From Tetrapyrgos nigripes (Eukaryota; Basidiomycota; Agaricomycetes; Agaricales; Campanellaceae), in NCBI GenBank assembly GCA_013368315.1, contig JAACJM010000100.1, forward strand, positions 62,001-126,000: 64,000 bases of DNA. The letters run 5' to 3'. Below, piece after piece: positions 46,715-56,810 of this stretch; within the stretch, counting starts at the first letter, position 1; each line of letters opens with the position of its first letter. The notes under the pieces are model-generated. The model was not told the DNA's origin. It ran no database searches and saw nothing but the letters and a program-made list of their open reading frames with translations. A program made the translations under genes and the position numbers.

Positions 46715-47197
46715 AAAGAATGTGAGAAGAAAGGTGGAAGTATGTCGGGAGACATGAAAGCATCAGCCTACCATGTCGTTGAGAGTAATGGAAAGACTTA
46801 TATTGTCGATACAACCACCAACACCGTTCTCCTGATCCCCTCTGGTTCTACCCCCAAGTTTGCAGGCCTTGCCTGTGATTCTGTCAACTCTATTGACCCA
46901 ACATTGATTACTGAACTGGAGCGCATAGAACATGAAGATGTAAAGGCATCAGTAGATTGGTGTGAGAGGGGGAGAGAGGTAGATTTTGCTGGGATAACCT
47001 GTGAACCCCTGAATCAGAAAACTCACACCAAGATATCCCTCATCAACTTCCCTTTCATCTTAGATAGTGGTGCCACCACACATATTTCCCCTGATCAGTC
47101 TGATTTCCTGAATCTCTGTCCTATCCCTCCTCAATCTGTAAAAGGTGTTGGTGGTTCCTCAATCGCTGCATATGGCATAAGAGACATCAAACCATGA
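46649..47197 (+). pseudogene. copia protease region
   Basis: After a linker, FILDSGATTHISPDQSDFLN has the catalytic DSGAT. The frame closes with TGA at 47195 (IKP.ARKSAHIMLYDCLYIP), where Arg is expected. LYDCLYIPEATVQLIS then continues the family block. Confidence 0.8.
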
Positions 47198-47439
47198 GCC
47201 AGGAAGTCTGCCCATATAATGCTATATGACTGCCTATACATCCCTGAAGCCACTGTTCAACTTATCTCCATTGGTGCTTTATCCATTCATTCCAAAATCG
47301 CTACTCACTTCAATGATGACAGCGCTTGGATCACTCTGAAACACAGCGACACTGTACTCACTTGTGGAACATTACATTCTAATTGATTATACAACCTCAC
47401 TCTTCATGCCAAAGCTGAGCACATTTACCTTTCTTGAGA

Positions 47440-47980
47440 CCTGCAACCATGCACATGGCATGGGTGTCTTGGCCATCTGTACAAACAAATCATAATGGAC
47501 ATGGCCAAGAAGAACTCCATTGAAGGTATGCCTATCAATCTATCTAAATTCAACACGCATTCTAAATGTCATCCCTGTACCCTTGGTAAACAGGTCTTGA
47601 GTGAAGATGATCATAGAGCTACCTGTAGACTAGAGAAGGTATTCGTAGACCTAACAGGGCCACAAGCTGTACGTTCTTGGACTGGGAATTACTATATCAT
47701 GGATATTATAGATGATTTCTCAAGTCATCCATGGTCTATACCCCTGACTGGCAAAGATAAGGCATTTGAGCCTCTTAAGGCTTGGGTCGAAGCGAGAGAG
47801 CAGGAAACAAGTCAGAAAGTCTGTGTCATCCAAATTGACAATGGAGAATTGAAGTCTGAGGAGATGGCAAAGTGGTGTGAATCTAAAGGCATTACCTTAT
47901 GATTCACTGCACCCTATACTTCCACAATGAATGGACACATCAAACGACTCCACTGCACCTTGATGAACAAAACATGAGCA
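47440..47980 (+). pseudogene. copia GAG-pre-integrase and integrase core
   Basis: HGCLGHLYKQ and CHPCTLGKQ form the zinc-binding pre-integrase. FVDLTGPQAV and IIDDFSSHPW follow. IQIDNGELKSEEM has the second Asp, and TMNGHIKRLHCTLMNK the region of the Glu. TGA at 47900 and 47976 replace expected Arg codons. Confidence 0.8.
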
Positions 47981-48933
47981 ATGATGATAGCGGCTGAATT
48001 GCCTGACTATCGATGGGACAAGATCTATCTCACCGCTTCGTACCTTCACTCTTTAACCACAATGAAATCACTGAATTATGGTATGGGAAAAAGCCTGATC
48101 TATCTCATTTACAAGAGATTGGATGCCAAGCTTTTGTACTTATGCAGACCAACAATCCCAAAATCTTCCCAAGATCTATCGAGTATATCCTTGTTGGTTA
48201 CAAGTGCAATTCAAAAGCATATAGATGCTATCACTGAAAAAGTGGCAAGATCGTTTCGTCCTATCATGTTAAATTCATCAAGAGCCATCAGATTCCTTCT
48301 GCTATTAGTGAGAATTCTGAACCATCAGACTCACCATCCATTACCCCTATCATCCCAGAACCTCCAAATGTTTCCTTGTCCTCTACCCCTATTACCAAAG
48401 ATGATGACATTGTTCATATACTGATTCCAGATCCGGCTCCTGTTCCTGATCAACTTCCCAATCAAATTCCCATTGTTGATCCACCTATTCAACTGATCAA
48501 TCAACAACAAGCTGAACCCGGATGATCTGCATGGCTGACTGAGAACAGTAGTCTGGAATATGATAACTGCACTCCATATCAGAAAGTTGTCAATGCTGTT
48601 CGGGAAAGCACTCAGCGTACTGAAGCAGCAAAGGAAGAGAGGAAGAGGACCTTAGCTGCAATGCAGAATGAGATCCCTCCAGTTGATCAAGAGAAAATGG
48701 ATGCCTCTGCACTCGATGAGCTGTGCACAATGATTATGGAGGCGGTAGAACATGAAATCAAACCTGATGAACACCTCATACACAAGATATATGAGGCAAT
48801 ATGTGACAAGGTACAAAATTTTCAAACAGACGATGAACCACATACATGGAAAGAGGCTCAGGCATCAGGTGACTCGGCAAAATGGGAACACACTCAGCAG
48901 GAGTCCAATTCACTGAAACACCATGAAGTCTAT

Positions 48934-51442
48934 GATGCCATACCATGGTCTGATGTACCTGCAGGCACAAAGATATACAAGGGTAGGATGGTATTCACGA
49001 TTAAACAAGATGAAAATGGAAAACCAGTATGATGGAAAGTCCAGTTAGTGTTCAAAGGATACAAACAGATTTTCAGTAGGGATTTTACCAAGACCTCCTC
49101 ACTGACAGCACGCATCCTGGCATATCTTATTAGATATTGCTGGGAGTCTGGGTTGGGAGGCCAAACAGATCAACGTGAAGACAGCTTTTCTACATGGAGT
49201 TCTACTGAAAGATGAAGTACAGTATATGGAGATACCTCTGGGATTCCAAGAACCCAGACAGGAAGGTTACATATGGAGACTGAAGAAGAGCTTGTATGGG
49301 ATGAAGCAAAATGGGCATATATGGAACAAGACCCTTCATGTGGCAATGCTCAAATGGGGATTTACAGTGCTCAGATGCAAACCATGTATCTACTATTGAA
49401 AAACACCCACAGGAGTGATCATTACAGCAGTTCACGTTGATGATTTCCTTATCGTTTCTGATTCGAAAGCTGAAGCTGAACAATTCAAATCCCAGATCAA
49501 AATGAAATGGGTTATCTCCGAGCTGGGTGAACAAAAATATTGCATAGGCATCACTGTTCAATGGAACCGTACCAACCACACTTTTTCCTTGTCCCAAAAT
49601 GCTCTCATTGATCACTGTCATGAACAGTCCCTTCAGAGGGATTCTCACTCATCATGGATATGTTCTATCATGACTTACAGCTGTGTACAATCCCTTCATT
49701 GCTTCATTCATTTCTTTGTTACTTCTTCACATCTGATCCTTTGTTCAATCCTTCACTCTATTCAAACACTCTCTTGCTGCACTTCATTCTATCAGATCTA
49801 TTATTCCTCTGGTCATCTTCTGTTCACCTGATCACCCTCAGAGTGTTATTGATCTTTATTCCCTTCACAAGTGTCATGCAGGATTCTTCTTGACTTGTAC
49901 CACATTTCCTTTTTGTTCAAAAACCCTCCAAGGGTTTTTCGATCATTATATCTTCTTTACTCCTTATTCTTTGCCCCTTGATCGCACCACAGTCTCACAT
50001 ATGATTTTCTTGATCATGTTCACTTCCTGTTACTGTTTCACACTTGATTTCACATTTCTATTATTTGATCAACCCTTAATTAAGCTCTTAATTAAGGTAC
50101 ACTTATTTATGGTTCAGGAGTAGGCTTAGGAGTCATCTCAGTTGTACAGCTATCCTTGGGAGTTAGGTACAGGGGTTTGGCTAGGTAGTATAAGTAGTTG
50201 GCCCCTTGTATTTCGATTTCCTAAGAATTTACCCTTCTTGATCCTCACCTTATCTTGTGAAGCCTTGATCCTCTTTGTGCTTCACTTCGAGTGTGTGCTA
50301 CACTGGTACACAATGTTCTTGTCTCAATACTCTCTCAGGGAGTCACAGTTGTCTCGTACTCTTGATTGGTTCTTTACTTGTTGTCATCATCTTGGGATTC
50401 TCCTTGGTCATCGATCCTTGCTGTCATCTCCAGTTGCCATACAGGTGTGTGGGTTGATCTGCTTGCAGCTTGGCTTTGGTCTCATAGGCATTGGCTTGGG
50501 TTTGTGAGTAAGAGTCACTCACTCTCGCCTTTGTCATTGTCTGGGTTCAGACTCCACCTAGGCCCTGATAGTGTTTGTTCCTCCTCATCGGCAGAGCTTA
50601 TAGAGCTCAGAGAGAGACATTGGGCTTGAGTTTGTGACAATCACATTGTACAACAATTCAGCCAATACACATCCAATACCTATATTCCCGAGACTCCTAT
50701 GGACCCAGGGCTGAAGATGTGCAAACCCAATGTTGACAAACTTACCCCAGCCCAGAGATCAGATCTGGAACAACTGCCATATGCTTCACTTGTCAGATGT
50801 CTAATCTACTTAGCGGTCGGAACAAGACCTGACATTTCCTATACTGTCCAACAATTATCCCAATACCTCACCAACTACTCATACATCCATTGGAATGCTG
50901 CCATTTGCCTTGTTCAATACTTAAAAGGTACTTGTGACTTAAAACTGGTACTTGGTGGTGCAAAGTCTGAGGTGACATTATGGGGATACACAGATTCAGA
51001 TTGGGCAAATTGTTTAGACACGAGACAGAGTATAGGGGGATATTGTTTCAGTCTGGGGTCAGGTATCGTATCTTGGGCCATGAGAAAGCAAAAGATGGTT
51101 GCTGTATTGTCATGTGAAACAGAATACATGGCTGGATTTGAGGTGGCAAAGGAGGCCATATGGCTTCAGGCAGTGTTGAACAGTATCCATTTTGACCAAA
51201 ATCATTCCACTATTCTATCTTGCAATAACACATCTGCCATCACCCTTTCTGAAGATCCATCCCTTCATTACCAAGTTAAACATGTTGACACCAACTATCA
51301 TTTTCTCTGCGAACGTGTCCAATCAAATGGATTAACCCTGAAATACATTCCTTCTGCTGACAACCTTGCCAATATCTTCACGAAATCATCTCATTCCAAA
51401 TCAGAATTTATTTGCCTCCAAAAGTTATTGGGTCTTATTTGA
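48934..51442 (+). pseudogene. copia reverse transcriptase and RNase H, split by a solo LTR
   Basis: RT: KGRMVFTIKQDENG, VKTAFLHGVLLKDEVQYMEI, LKKSLYGMKQNGHIWN and the catalytic VHVDDFLIVSDS. It breaks at LIDH (49615) and resumes at IVQQFSQY (50645). RNase H: LWGYTDSDWANCLDTRQSIG, LSCETEYMAGFEVAKEAIWL and IPSADNLANIFTKS, to LLGLI. TGA at 49030 and 49397 stand for Arg. Confidence 0.85.
49616..50639 (+). repeat. 1,024-bp solo LTR with ATCAC target duplication
   Basis: Begins TGTCATGAAC and ends GTTTGTGACA, so it has short terminal inversion TGTCA/TGACA. It is flanked by ATCAC (49611-49615 and 50640-50644). Removing it plus one ATCAC joins LID-H-IVQQF in frame within the copia RT. No coding potential; pyrimidine-rich. 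Confidence 0.85.
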
Positions 51443-51471
51443 GGAGGAGTTGGATTCCATGTGAGGAGGAG

Positions 51472-51750
51472 TGTTGAAGTATAATGAACATACACTGTGA
51501 ATAGGGGTTGATGAGTAGACACGTCATGGTTACTTACAGTTACTTATGGTCATTTCCTTTCTTTGTTTCTTTTCTTGTTCATGGTCCACGTGTAGGACAG
51601 TATATATACCTTTAGCATACCTTAGGACACCTCTATCTTTGCTACTACGAGATAGAGGTGAGCCACTAACTTTATATTCTTTTTCTTCATTCATACTGAT
51701 ATACCTAGATTTACATCTCTCGTATTATTATCTAGGGCTACATTCTAACA
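51472..51750 (+). repeat. 3' LTR of the copia element
   Basis: 279 bp, TGTTGAAGTATAATG to CTACATTCTAACA, full length compared with the shortened 5' LTR. The duplication GAATA follows. Confidence 0.9.
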
Positions 51751-51755
51751 GAATA

Positions 51756-52658
51756 TATAGCTGCTCCAGTATCACAGCCATTGAAACATGTTCCACATAA
51801 ACATAAAGAACATAGTGAAGAAACTGGTAGAATTGACCCTTCCAATAAAAGATCTAGAATAGGTCTGCAAAGGTCCCAAGATGCACCTCTGGGTTTGGTA
51901 TGGGATAACAAAAGTTACAGTTGCAGATATGATTCCATACTTACAATTTTGGCCAATTTGTGGTCTTTTAATCCAGTAATATGGTCAAAGGAATGGCATC
52001 ATTACAATGGTTTTATCAGCAGATTGTCATCAGGCTTGCCAGATATATATGAAAACAAATATACCATTGAAGAGCTTAGAGACAACTTGTGAGCAATGCT
52101 AAACACATTTGATTCAACAGGTTTTCCTTATGGTGAGGTTGGTGTATCTATAGATAAGCTAACAAGGGCCTTGTTTGAAAGAAATGATGACATTACTTCT
52201 AACATATATATGTGTCAAACATGTGTAACTTGAACAATGTACTGTCAACTACATTGTTGAAAGGTAGTCTGAATGCAGCAATACATAAGATACAGACACA
52301 ACAATTTCTAAATTGTCCAAACTGTCATTTAGCAGTGCCAATGATAAGGTTATTCAACAAAGGCCCATCAATGATTGCTATAGACACACCTCCAGACCAT
52401 ATCACACCCACGAAATCTTTGAAGTTGATGTGTACAGAGCAGAAAACTGCCTCTTTACAGTTGAGAGGAATAATATACTGGGTAAATGAAAATCATTTTA
52501 TCTCAAGAATTGTAAGGAATGACCATACTGTGTGGTTAAATGATAGTATGATTCACAGCTCCATTTCATCTTATGAAGGTACTTTGCAGGATATCAGCAT
52601 GAAACAACTAAGCAGCTATGAAAGGAATCCTGTTTGTACCTTTGTATATGCAAAATGA
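51756..52658 (+). pseudogene. Helicase C-terminal part: USP-like cysteine peptidase domain
   Basis: Continues the helicase frame as APVSQPLKHVPHKHKEHSE, with a linker containing NKRSRIGLQRS. Then LGLVWDNKSYSCRYDSI carries a Cys box (Cys codon 51922). A MCQTC (about 52210) and CPNC (about 52315) pair could bind zinc. The His box is WVNENHFISRIV (His codon 52494), followed 13 residues later by VWLNDSM. This order (Cys, two CxxC, His, W..(N/D)D) is that of ubiquitin-specific proteases (C19). TGA at 52089 stands for an expected Arg, and one frame change lies near 52215. Domain naming is by motif only. Confidence 0.6.
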
Positions 52659-53001
52659 ACAAATGTCAACATTGTAAGAAAAAAATAATAAATAAATAAA
52701 AATAAAAATCGAATATTACATTAATCTGACTTGGTGTAGACTAGAAAAAAAAATAGTAATTGGTCTCACCAGCACAGCATGGCCTCTGTCCCCCAAGTGT
52801 GATTAAAGGGTATGTAATAATGATCATATGAGGCTCAAAAGCCAGAGAAAGGTATGTATGAACATGAAATTCCAAGAAAAAATCCAAAAGCATTGCATTT
52901 ATGGGAGGGTAAACTCACAGTCTTGGTTCCAAGGATCAAAGGATCCCATACCAACAGGTGATGACCGTAAAAGTGCAGAATCCACTTCTTTGATATCACT
53001 G
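52659..53001. other. A-rich region after the helicase
   Basis: A-rich AATAAATAAATAAAAATAAA (52686-52705) follows the helicase stop. No gene seen. Confidence 0.5.
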
Positions 53002-53347
53002 TCATTGATCAAGGCCAACCTCATTAGGGGATGTTTCATCATCTGATTCTGTTAATACACAGATTGCAACTATGCCCACAGATATCTGCACCAATGACAC
53101 ACCCTTGTTCCCCTTTCTAGAGCCAGAACTTGAGGCAGCTGAGGTGAATTGAGGTGATCTATGAGGTTTCTTGATGGGATTACATAAATAATCACAAAGA
53201 CAAATCAGCAACAGAGACAAGTATCAGAGACTGCATCTAACTTACCTGCATCATCACTTGTTCTTCGTTTCCTCTTGCCTCCAGTGGATACTTCCATATC
53301 CAAATTGTCACTCTCATGGCCCTCATCTTCTTCGTCCTGAGTATCAT
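53002..53347 (-). CDS. Acidic/basic nuclear-type protein fragment, last two exons
   Basis: Minus-strand exons about 53347-53247 and 53143-53002 join in frame. The first gives DEEDEGHESDNLDMEVS and KRKRRTSDDA, with a donor GTAAGT. The second gives ASSSGSRKGNKGVSLVQ, VGIVAICVLTESDDE, ending EVGLDQ and TGA. A nuclear localisation-like KRKRR and acidic clusters suggest a chromatin- or transposon-associated protein. No family recognised. Upstream exons could not be traced. Confidence 0.35.
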
Positions 53348-54303
53348 CTACAAGGATAAGTCAGATGAGTATTAAAATTATACGTAGTGAAGGAAATGGG
53401 AGACACAGACTGTCTAGCCACCCTTCCATTCTTGCGAGCCTATTCTACAGGTGCTCAAATTTGTTCAGAGAGATGCAAGAATCTCCTTCAGAATCAGATC
53501 ATGAGAAGCTTTAAGAAAAATAAGTATGACAGAAAGCATCTGAATCAACATTCAGAGTCAATCAAATACACATTCATATGAAGGAGATGTGGGCCACCAC
53601 TGCATGTGGCAATGACAAGGCCCAAAGGAACTTAGGGAGTGTGTGGTAAGCGCTAATGAGCACTACCAAATGTTTGGTACTGGCTTCTACCAGATAAAGA
53701 TTCAGTAAGAAAATCTCGAGGAAATCTTGGTATTCTATATTCCCATGATAACTTGGATGTATACTCAGATTCATGCTGGCTGAGGTATGGACTACCTTAA
53801 CTACAGCTATGACAATGAGTCTGACTGTGACAGATCACTCCTCAAATGTACTATTTAATAAGTAAACTTACTTTGCTTGGAAGGTTCAACCAACAATGAA
53901 ACCTAGGTTGGGCCTAGGGATTGAGATGGTTTGGTTATTTATGAATAAAGGAAATAAGTATGATTCTGGCCAAATTTTGAGAGGTTACACCAGAGTCCAG
54001 CAGCAGACAATGCAATATATAGGCAACTTGTAAAAGGATTCCCATCAGTCTACTAACCATCAATCTACTTACTGTCATGGAAGAAGAATCAAAGCGATTG
54101 GATTTACATTGGAATTTGAGCATGATTCAAGTGCACATATTAAGAATCCAAAAGGTCGATCTAAATACTACTGAGAGGAGGAGGAGGAGGAGTGTTTTAC
54201 CCAGGCTGGGATCCATACACATTCCTGATCTATTGATTGGTTTCTGCAGTGACATTCCTCCAAAACCTCTAGCAATGTTCAAATGAATGAGAAAACACCA
54301 GTC
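53348..54303. other. Gene-poor region
   Basis: Nothing supportable. Short ORFs on both strands (for example 53387-53581) have no motifs. A (GAG)n run lies at 54175-54192. Confidence 0.4.
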
Positions 54304-54560
54304 TCATGCAGTAGATAATACACTGAGCACTTGCCTACATCTGTCCAGCAATCCTTCATCTGTATTGATGACTTTAATCAGAGGCTCAAAATCCTCAGTT
54401 CTATTGAATAGCATTTCCGTTGCATTGTTGAGGTTCCACAGAGGCCATTCGGGGACAATAGTCTCATTGAATTTGTCATTGGGATCCAGATCATCGGATG
54501 TGGCAAATGCAAGGAACGTTTGACCAAATTCTTTATCAAAGTCGGTGTTTCAGAATACAG
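54304..54560 (-). pseudogene. 3' fragment of a type-B carboxylesterase/lipase
   Basis: Minus strand reads FGQTFLAFATSDDLDPNDKF, PEWPLWN, ATEMLFNRTEDFEPLIKVIN and EGLLDRC to a TGA at 54304. This resembles the C-terminal end of Agaricomycete carboxylic ester hydrolases (SFLxFA..LDPN, TEMLFNKT, LLxRC). The catalytic Ser/His blocks are absent, so it is a displaced gene end. Confidence 0.5.
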
Positions 54561-54636
54561 GGGGAGAAGGCCTGCTGAGGCTATAGACAATTAACGTTAC
54601 TTATCAGTATTGCTAAAAGCTCTACTTGCTGAAGAC

Positions 54637-55089
54637 TCAACTTACGATGTAAAGTAATAAAAGAGAGATGTGACATTGGAATACTAAGCCATACAAGGTT
54701 GAGGCAAAGTTGTTATATAGAGAATAATTCCCAAAAGATGATGCATAAGGAGGGTTTCCATATAACATTGTGTCAGAAGTATGGTAACAGTACATTTCTG
54801 TTTTGAAACCACAGTATGGAATTGAGTTATCCAGCATTGATCCAATCTCATAGTAACATTTACAATCATAGTAAGGCATTGCGCCACCTGACATTGAGCC
54901 ATTATTGTACAGCATGGGGCTGTCTGGCATGGAGCCAATATTGAACAGCATGGAGCTGGTGTCTGAGTCATATTCACAGTACAACATTGAGTCATTGTAG
55001 TCATTCTGAGGCATTTGGCAGCCAGACGAACTCCAGGCCAAGAAGGAAATGATGATGCAGCAACCAAAAAATGTGCGAGAAAACTTCAT
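54637..55089 (-). CDS. Possible small secreted Met/Tyr/Cys-rich protein
   Basis: A single ORF from ATG at 55089, 150 aa. MKFSRTFFGCCIIISFLAWS looks like a signal peptide with a following SSSGC. The rest has loose repeats of the type (G/S)SM..(S)MLY: DTSSMLFNIGSM, SPMLYNNGSM, AMPYYDCKCYYEIGSML. No known family. The hydrophobic end (QCHISLLLLYIVS) may be intron read-through. It lies just upstream of the carboxylesterase fragment, on the same strand. The ORF could be fortuitous, since the repeats are AT-rich. Confidence 0.35.
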   Translation of the reverse strand: MKFSRTFFGCCIIISFLAWSSSGCQMPQNDYNDSMLYCEYDSDTSSMLFNIGSMPDSPMLYNNGSMSGGAMPYYDCKCYYEIGSMLDNSIPYCGFKTEMYCYHTSDTMLYGNPPYASSFGNYSLYNNFASTLYGLVFQCHISLLLLYIVS

Positions 55090-56124
55090 GATGAAGGTCA
55101 AAGGAAGAAAGCAGTAGACACAGTGAGACCTTGTAGGGAGTCAGAAGTTACATGGAATGTGATCAAGGGCTTCGATCTGCTATAGACTTCCAGGATTATA
55201 GACTTCTGGTATTGTAAATTCACAAGTCAGACAGATAGCTTCTAATGATTAAGAATGTAACAAGGCACAAAAATTTACTAGTTGATGGTTGTAGCAAGTA
55301 TATGTAACAGGACAGCAATATTAAACTGAAAAGATAAAACTGATGGAGAGATTACTACCAGTCCCAAGCCGATTGCCTACCAGTCCATGATCACGACATT
55401 GTGAGCAGCCGTGAGGACCATCACCTCCTGAGTTCTGACTAGAAGCAGAAGTCTCGAAATCTCTGCCCACTCACAGCATTAACTAGCAACCTGCAAAAAG
55501 GTCCTATCAGGGTTATCTAGTACCAGTGCTGACAGCAATTCCGGTACCAGACTTGTGGATGTTCTCTGTAATGGATGGTGAGCATGGGAAAAGGGGAACA
55601 AAAGATTCTCATTGTATGTCTCTACATCTTCTCCCTTGTTCTTTCCAAAATGTAGATGGTGTGTTTCATCCTTACCATCTAGGGCGGCCTCCTCTCACCA
55701 TCTTGTGCGCGAATAGTGTGTGGAGGAAGATAATGAGTGTTCCTGGTCGTTGGCATGAAGAGATGTGGGGGTCATAGCTGAACAAAAAATGACTAGGGGG
55801 GTTCGTTGTAAGATAAAGCATGAGAAAGAGAGAGAAAGTGACGAACCCAGTCTATGATTGTCTAAAAGACATGTGCTATGTATTCAAACTCTTGCCCTTT
55901 TGCCTGAGGGCCAAATATGTCTCCAACCAGCAAGAGATGAAGAAGAAGAAAGAGAGAAGAGAGAGAAGAGAGGGGGGAAAAGGAAAGCAAGCGATGAATA
56001 AGAAGACGAGAGATCAAGAGACAGAAAATAACGAAAAATGAAAGAGATCAAAAGAGAAAGGAAAGTGATACAAAAGGACAAGACGAAGAAAAAAGAGAAC
56101 GAAGTGAGAGAAACTTTCACCATG
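55090..56124. other. Gene-poor region with purine-rich stretch
   Basis: 55930-56100 is strongly purine-rich (GAAGAAGAAGAAAGAGAG type). An 83-codon ORF at 55526 has no motifs. No gene supported. Confidence 0.5.
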
Positions 56125-56810
56125 GGCAGCGATGGGTATTTGCAACCCATTTTTGAGCAGGCTTAAATCTCGATTGTACGCACAGTTTTTTCCCAGATAA
56201 AAATTGGCTTACTTGCCGTTGAAATGACAAAACTTGCGTCATAAGTATTTTCTAGATTATGTTATGATCAAACATTATAATTGATTTGTGGGATAAAAAC
56301 CTCCCAAATAGGATGAGATTTGTGTGGCTTTGTAAAAATGTGCTCAAACAAGTGAAGTATCTGTGCCTGATTTGGTGAGAAAATACTTGGAATTTTCTGA
56401 TGCAGATTTGGCTCACATGCCTGTAAAGTATTCACCATGCTTTTTGCATTGTGAGGGAAACCGTTTACGTAACTTCCTGTCACAGTGCAAAAAGCATGGT
56501 GAATACTTTGCAGGCATGTGAGCCAAATCTGTGTCAGAAAATTCCGAGTATTTTGACATCAAATCAGGCACAGATACTTCACTTGTTTGAACACATTTTT
56601 ACAAAGCCACACAAATCTCATCCTATTTGGGAGGTTTTTATCCCACAAATCAATTATAATGTTTGATTGTTACATAATCTAGAAAATATTTATGATACAA
56701 GTTTCATCATCTCAACGGCAAGTAAGCCAAATTTTATCTGGGAACAAACCGTGCAAACAACTTGAGATTTAAGCCTGCTCAAAAATGGGTTGCAGATACC
56801 CATCGCTGCC
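56125..56810. mobile_element. 686-bp foldback (long-TIR MITE-like) element
   Basis: GGCAGCGATGGGTATTTGC at the left end matches the reverse complement of the right end GCAGATACCCATCGCTGCC. The inversion continues inward with few mismatches for about 325 bp per arm to a loop near 56450-56480. The arms carry mirror ORFs that are just the two strands of the same palindrome. No transposase. No clear target duplication. Confidence 0.85.

Larger units (their letters stand above)
45092..51471 (+). mobile_element. Ty1/copia element internal region with two nested LTR insertions
   Basis: Order gag, protease, integrase, RT, RNase H defines Ty1/copia. gag is split by a gypsy-type solo LTR (45615-46120) and RT by a 1,024-bp solo LTR (49616-50639). 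At least eight in-frame TGA codons make it inactive. A polypurine tract (GAGGAGGAG) precedes the 3' LTR. Confidence 0.9.

Noticed and set aside
33078..52658. TGA recoding (suppression) in the retroelements, because most internal stops are TGA
   Set aside because: Host genes in the window end with TGA (GT15, P450), and the retroelements also contain TAA/TAG stops, frame changes and deletions. CpG decay explains the pattern.
56268..56666. Two 71-codon ORFs with nearly the same protein on opposite strands
   Set aside because: They are the two arms of the 686-bp palindrome, not genes.
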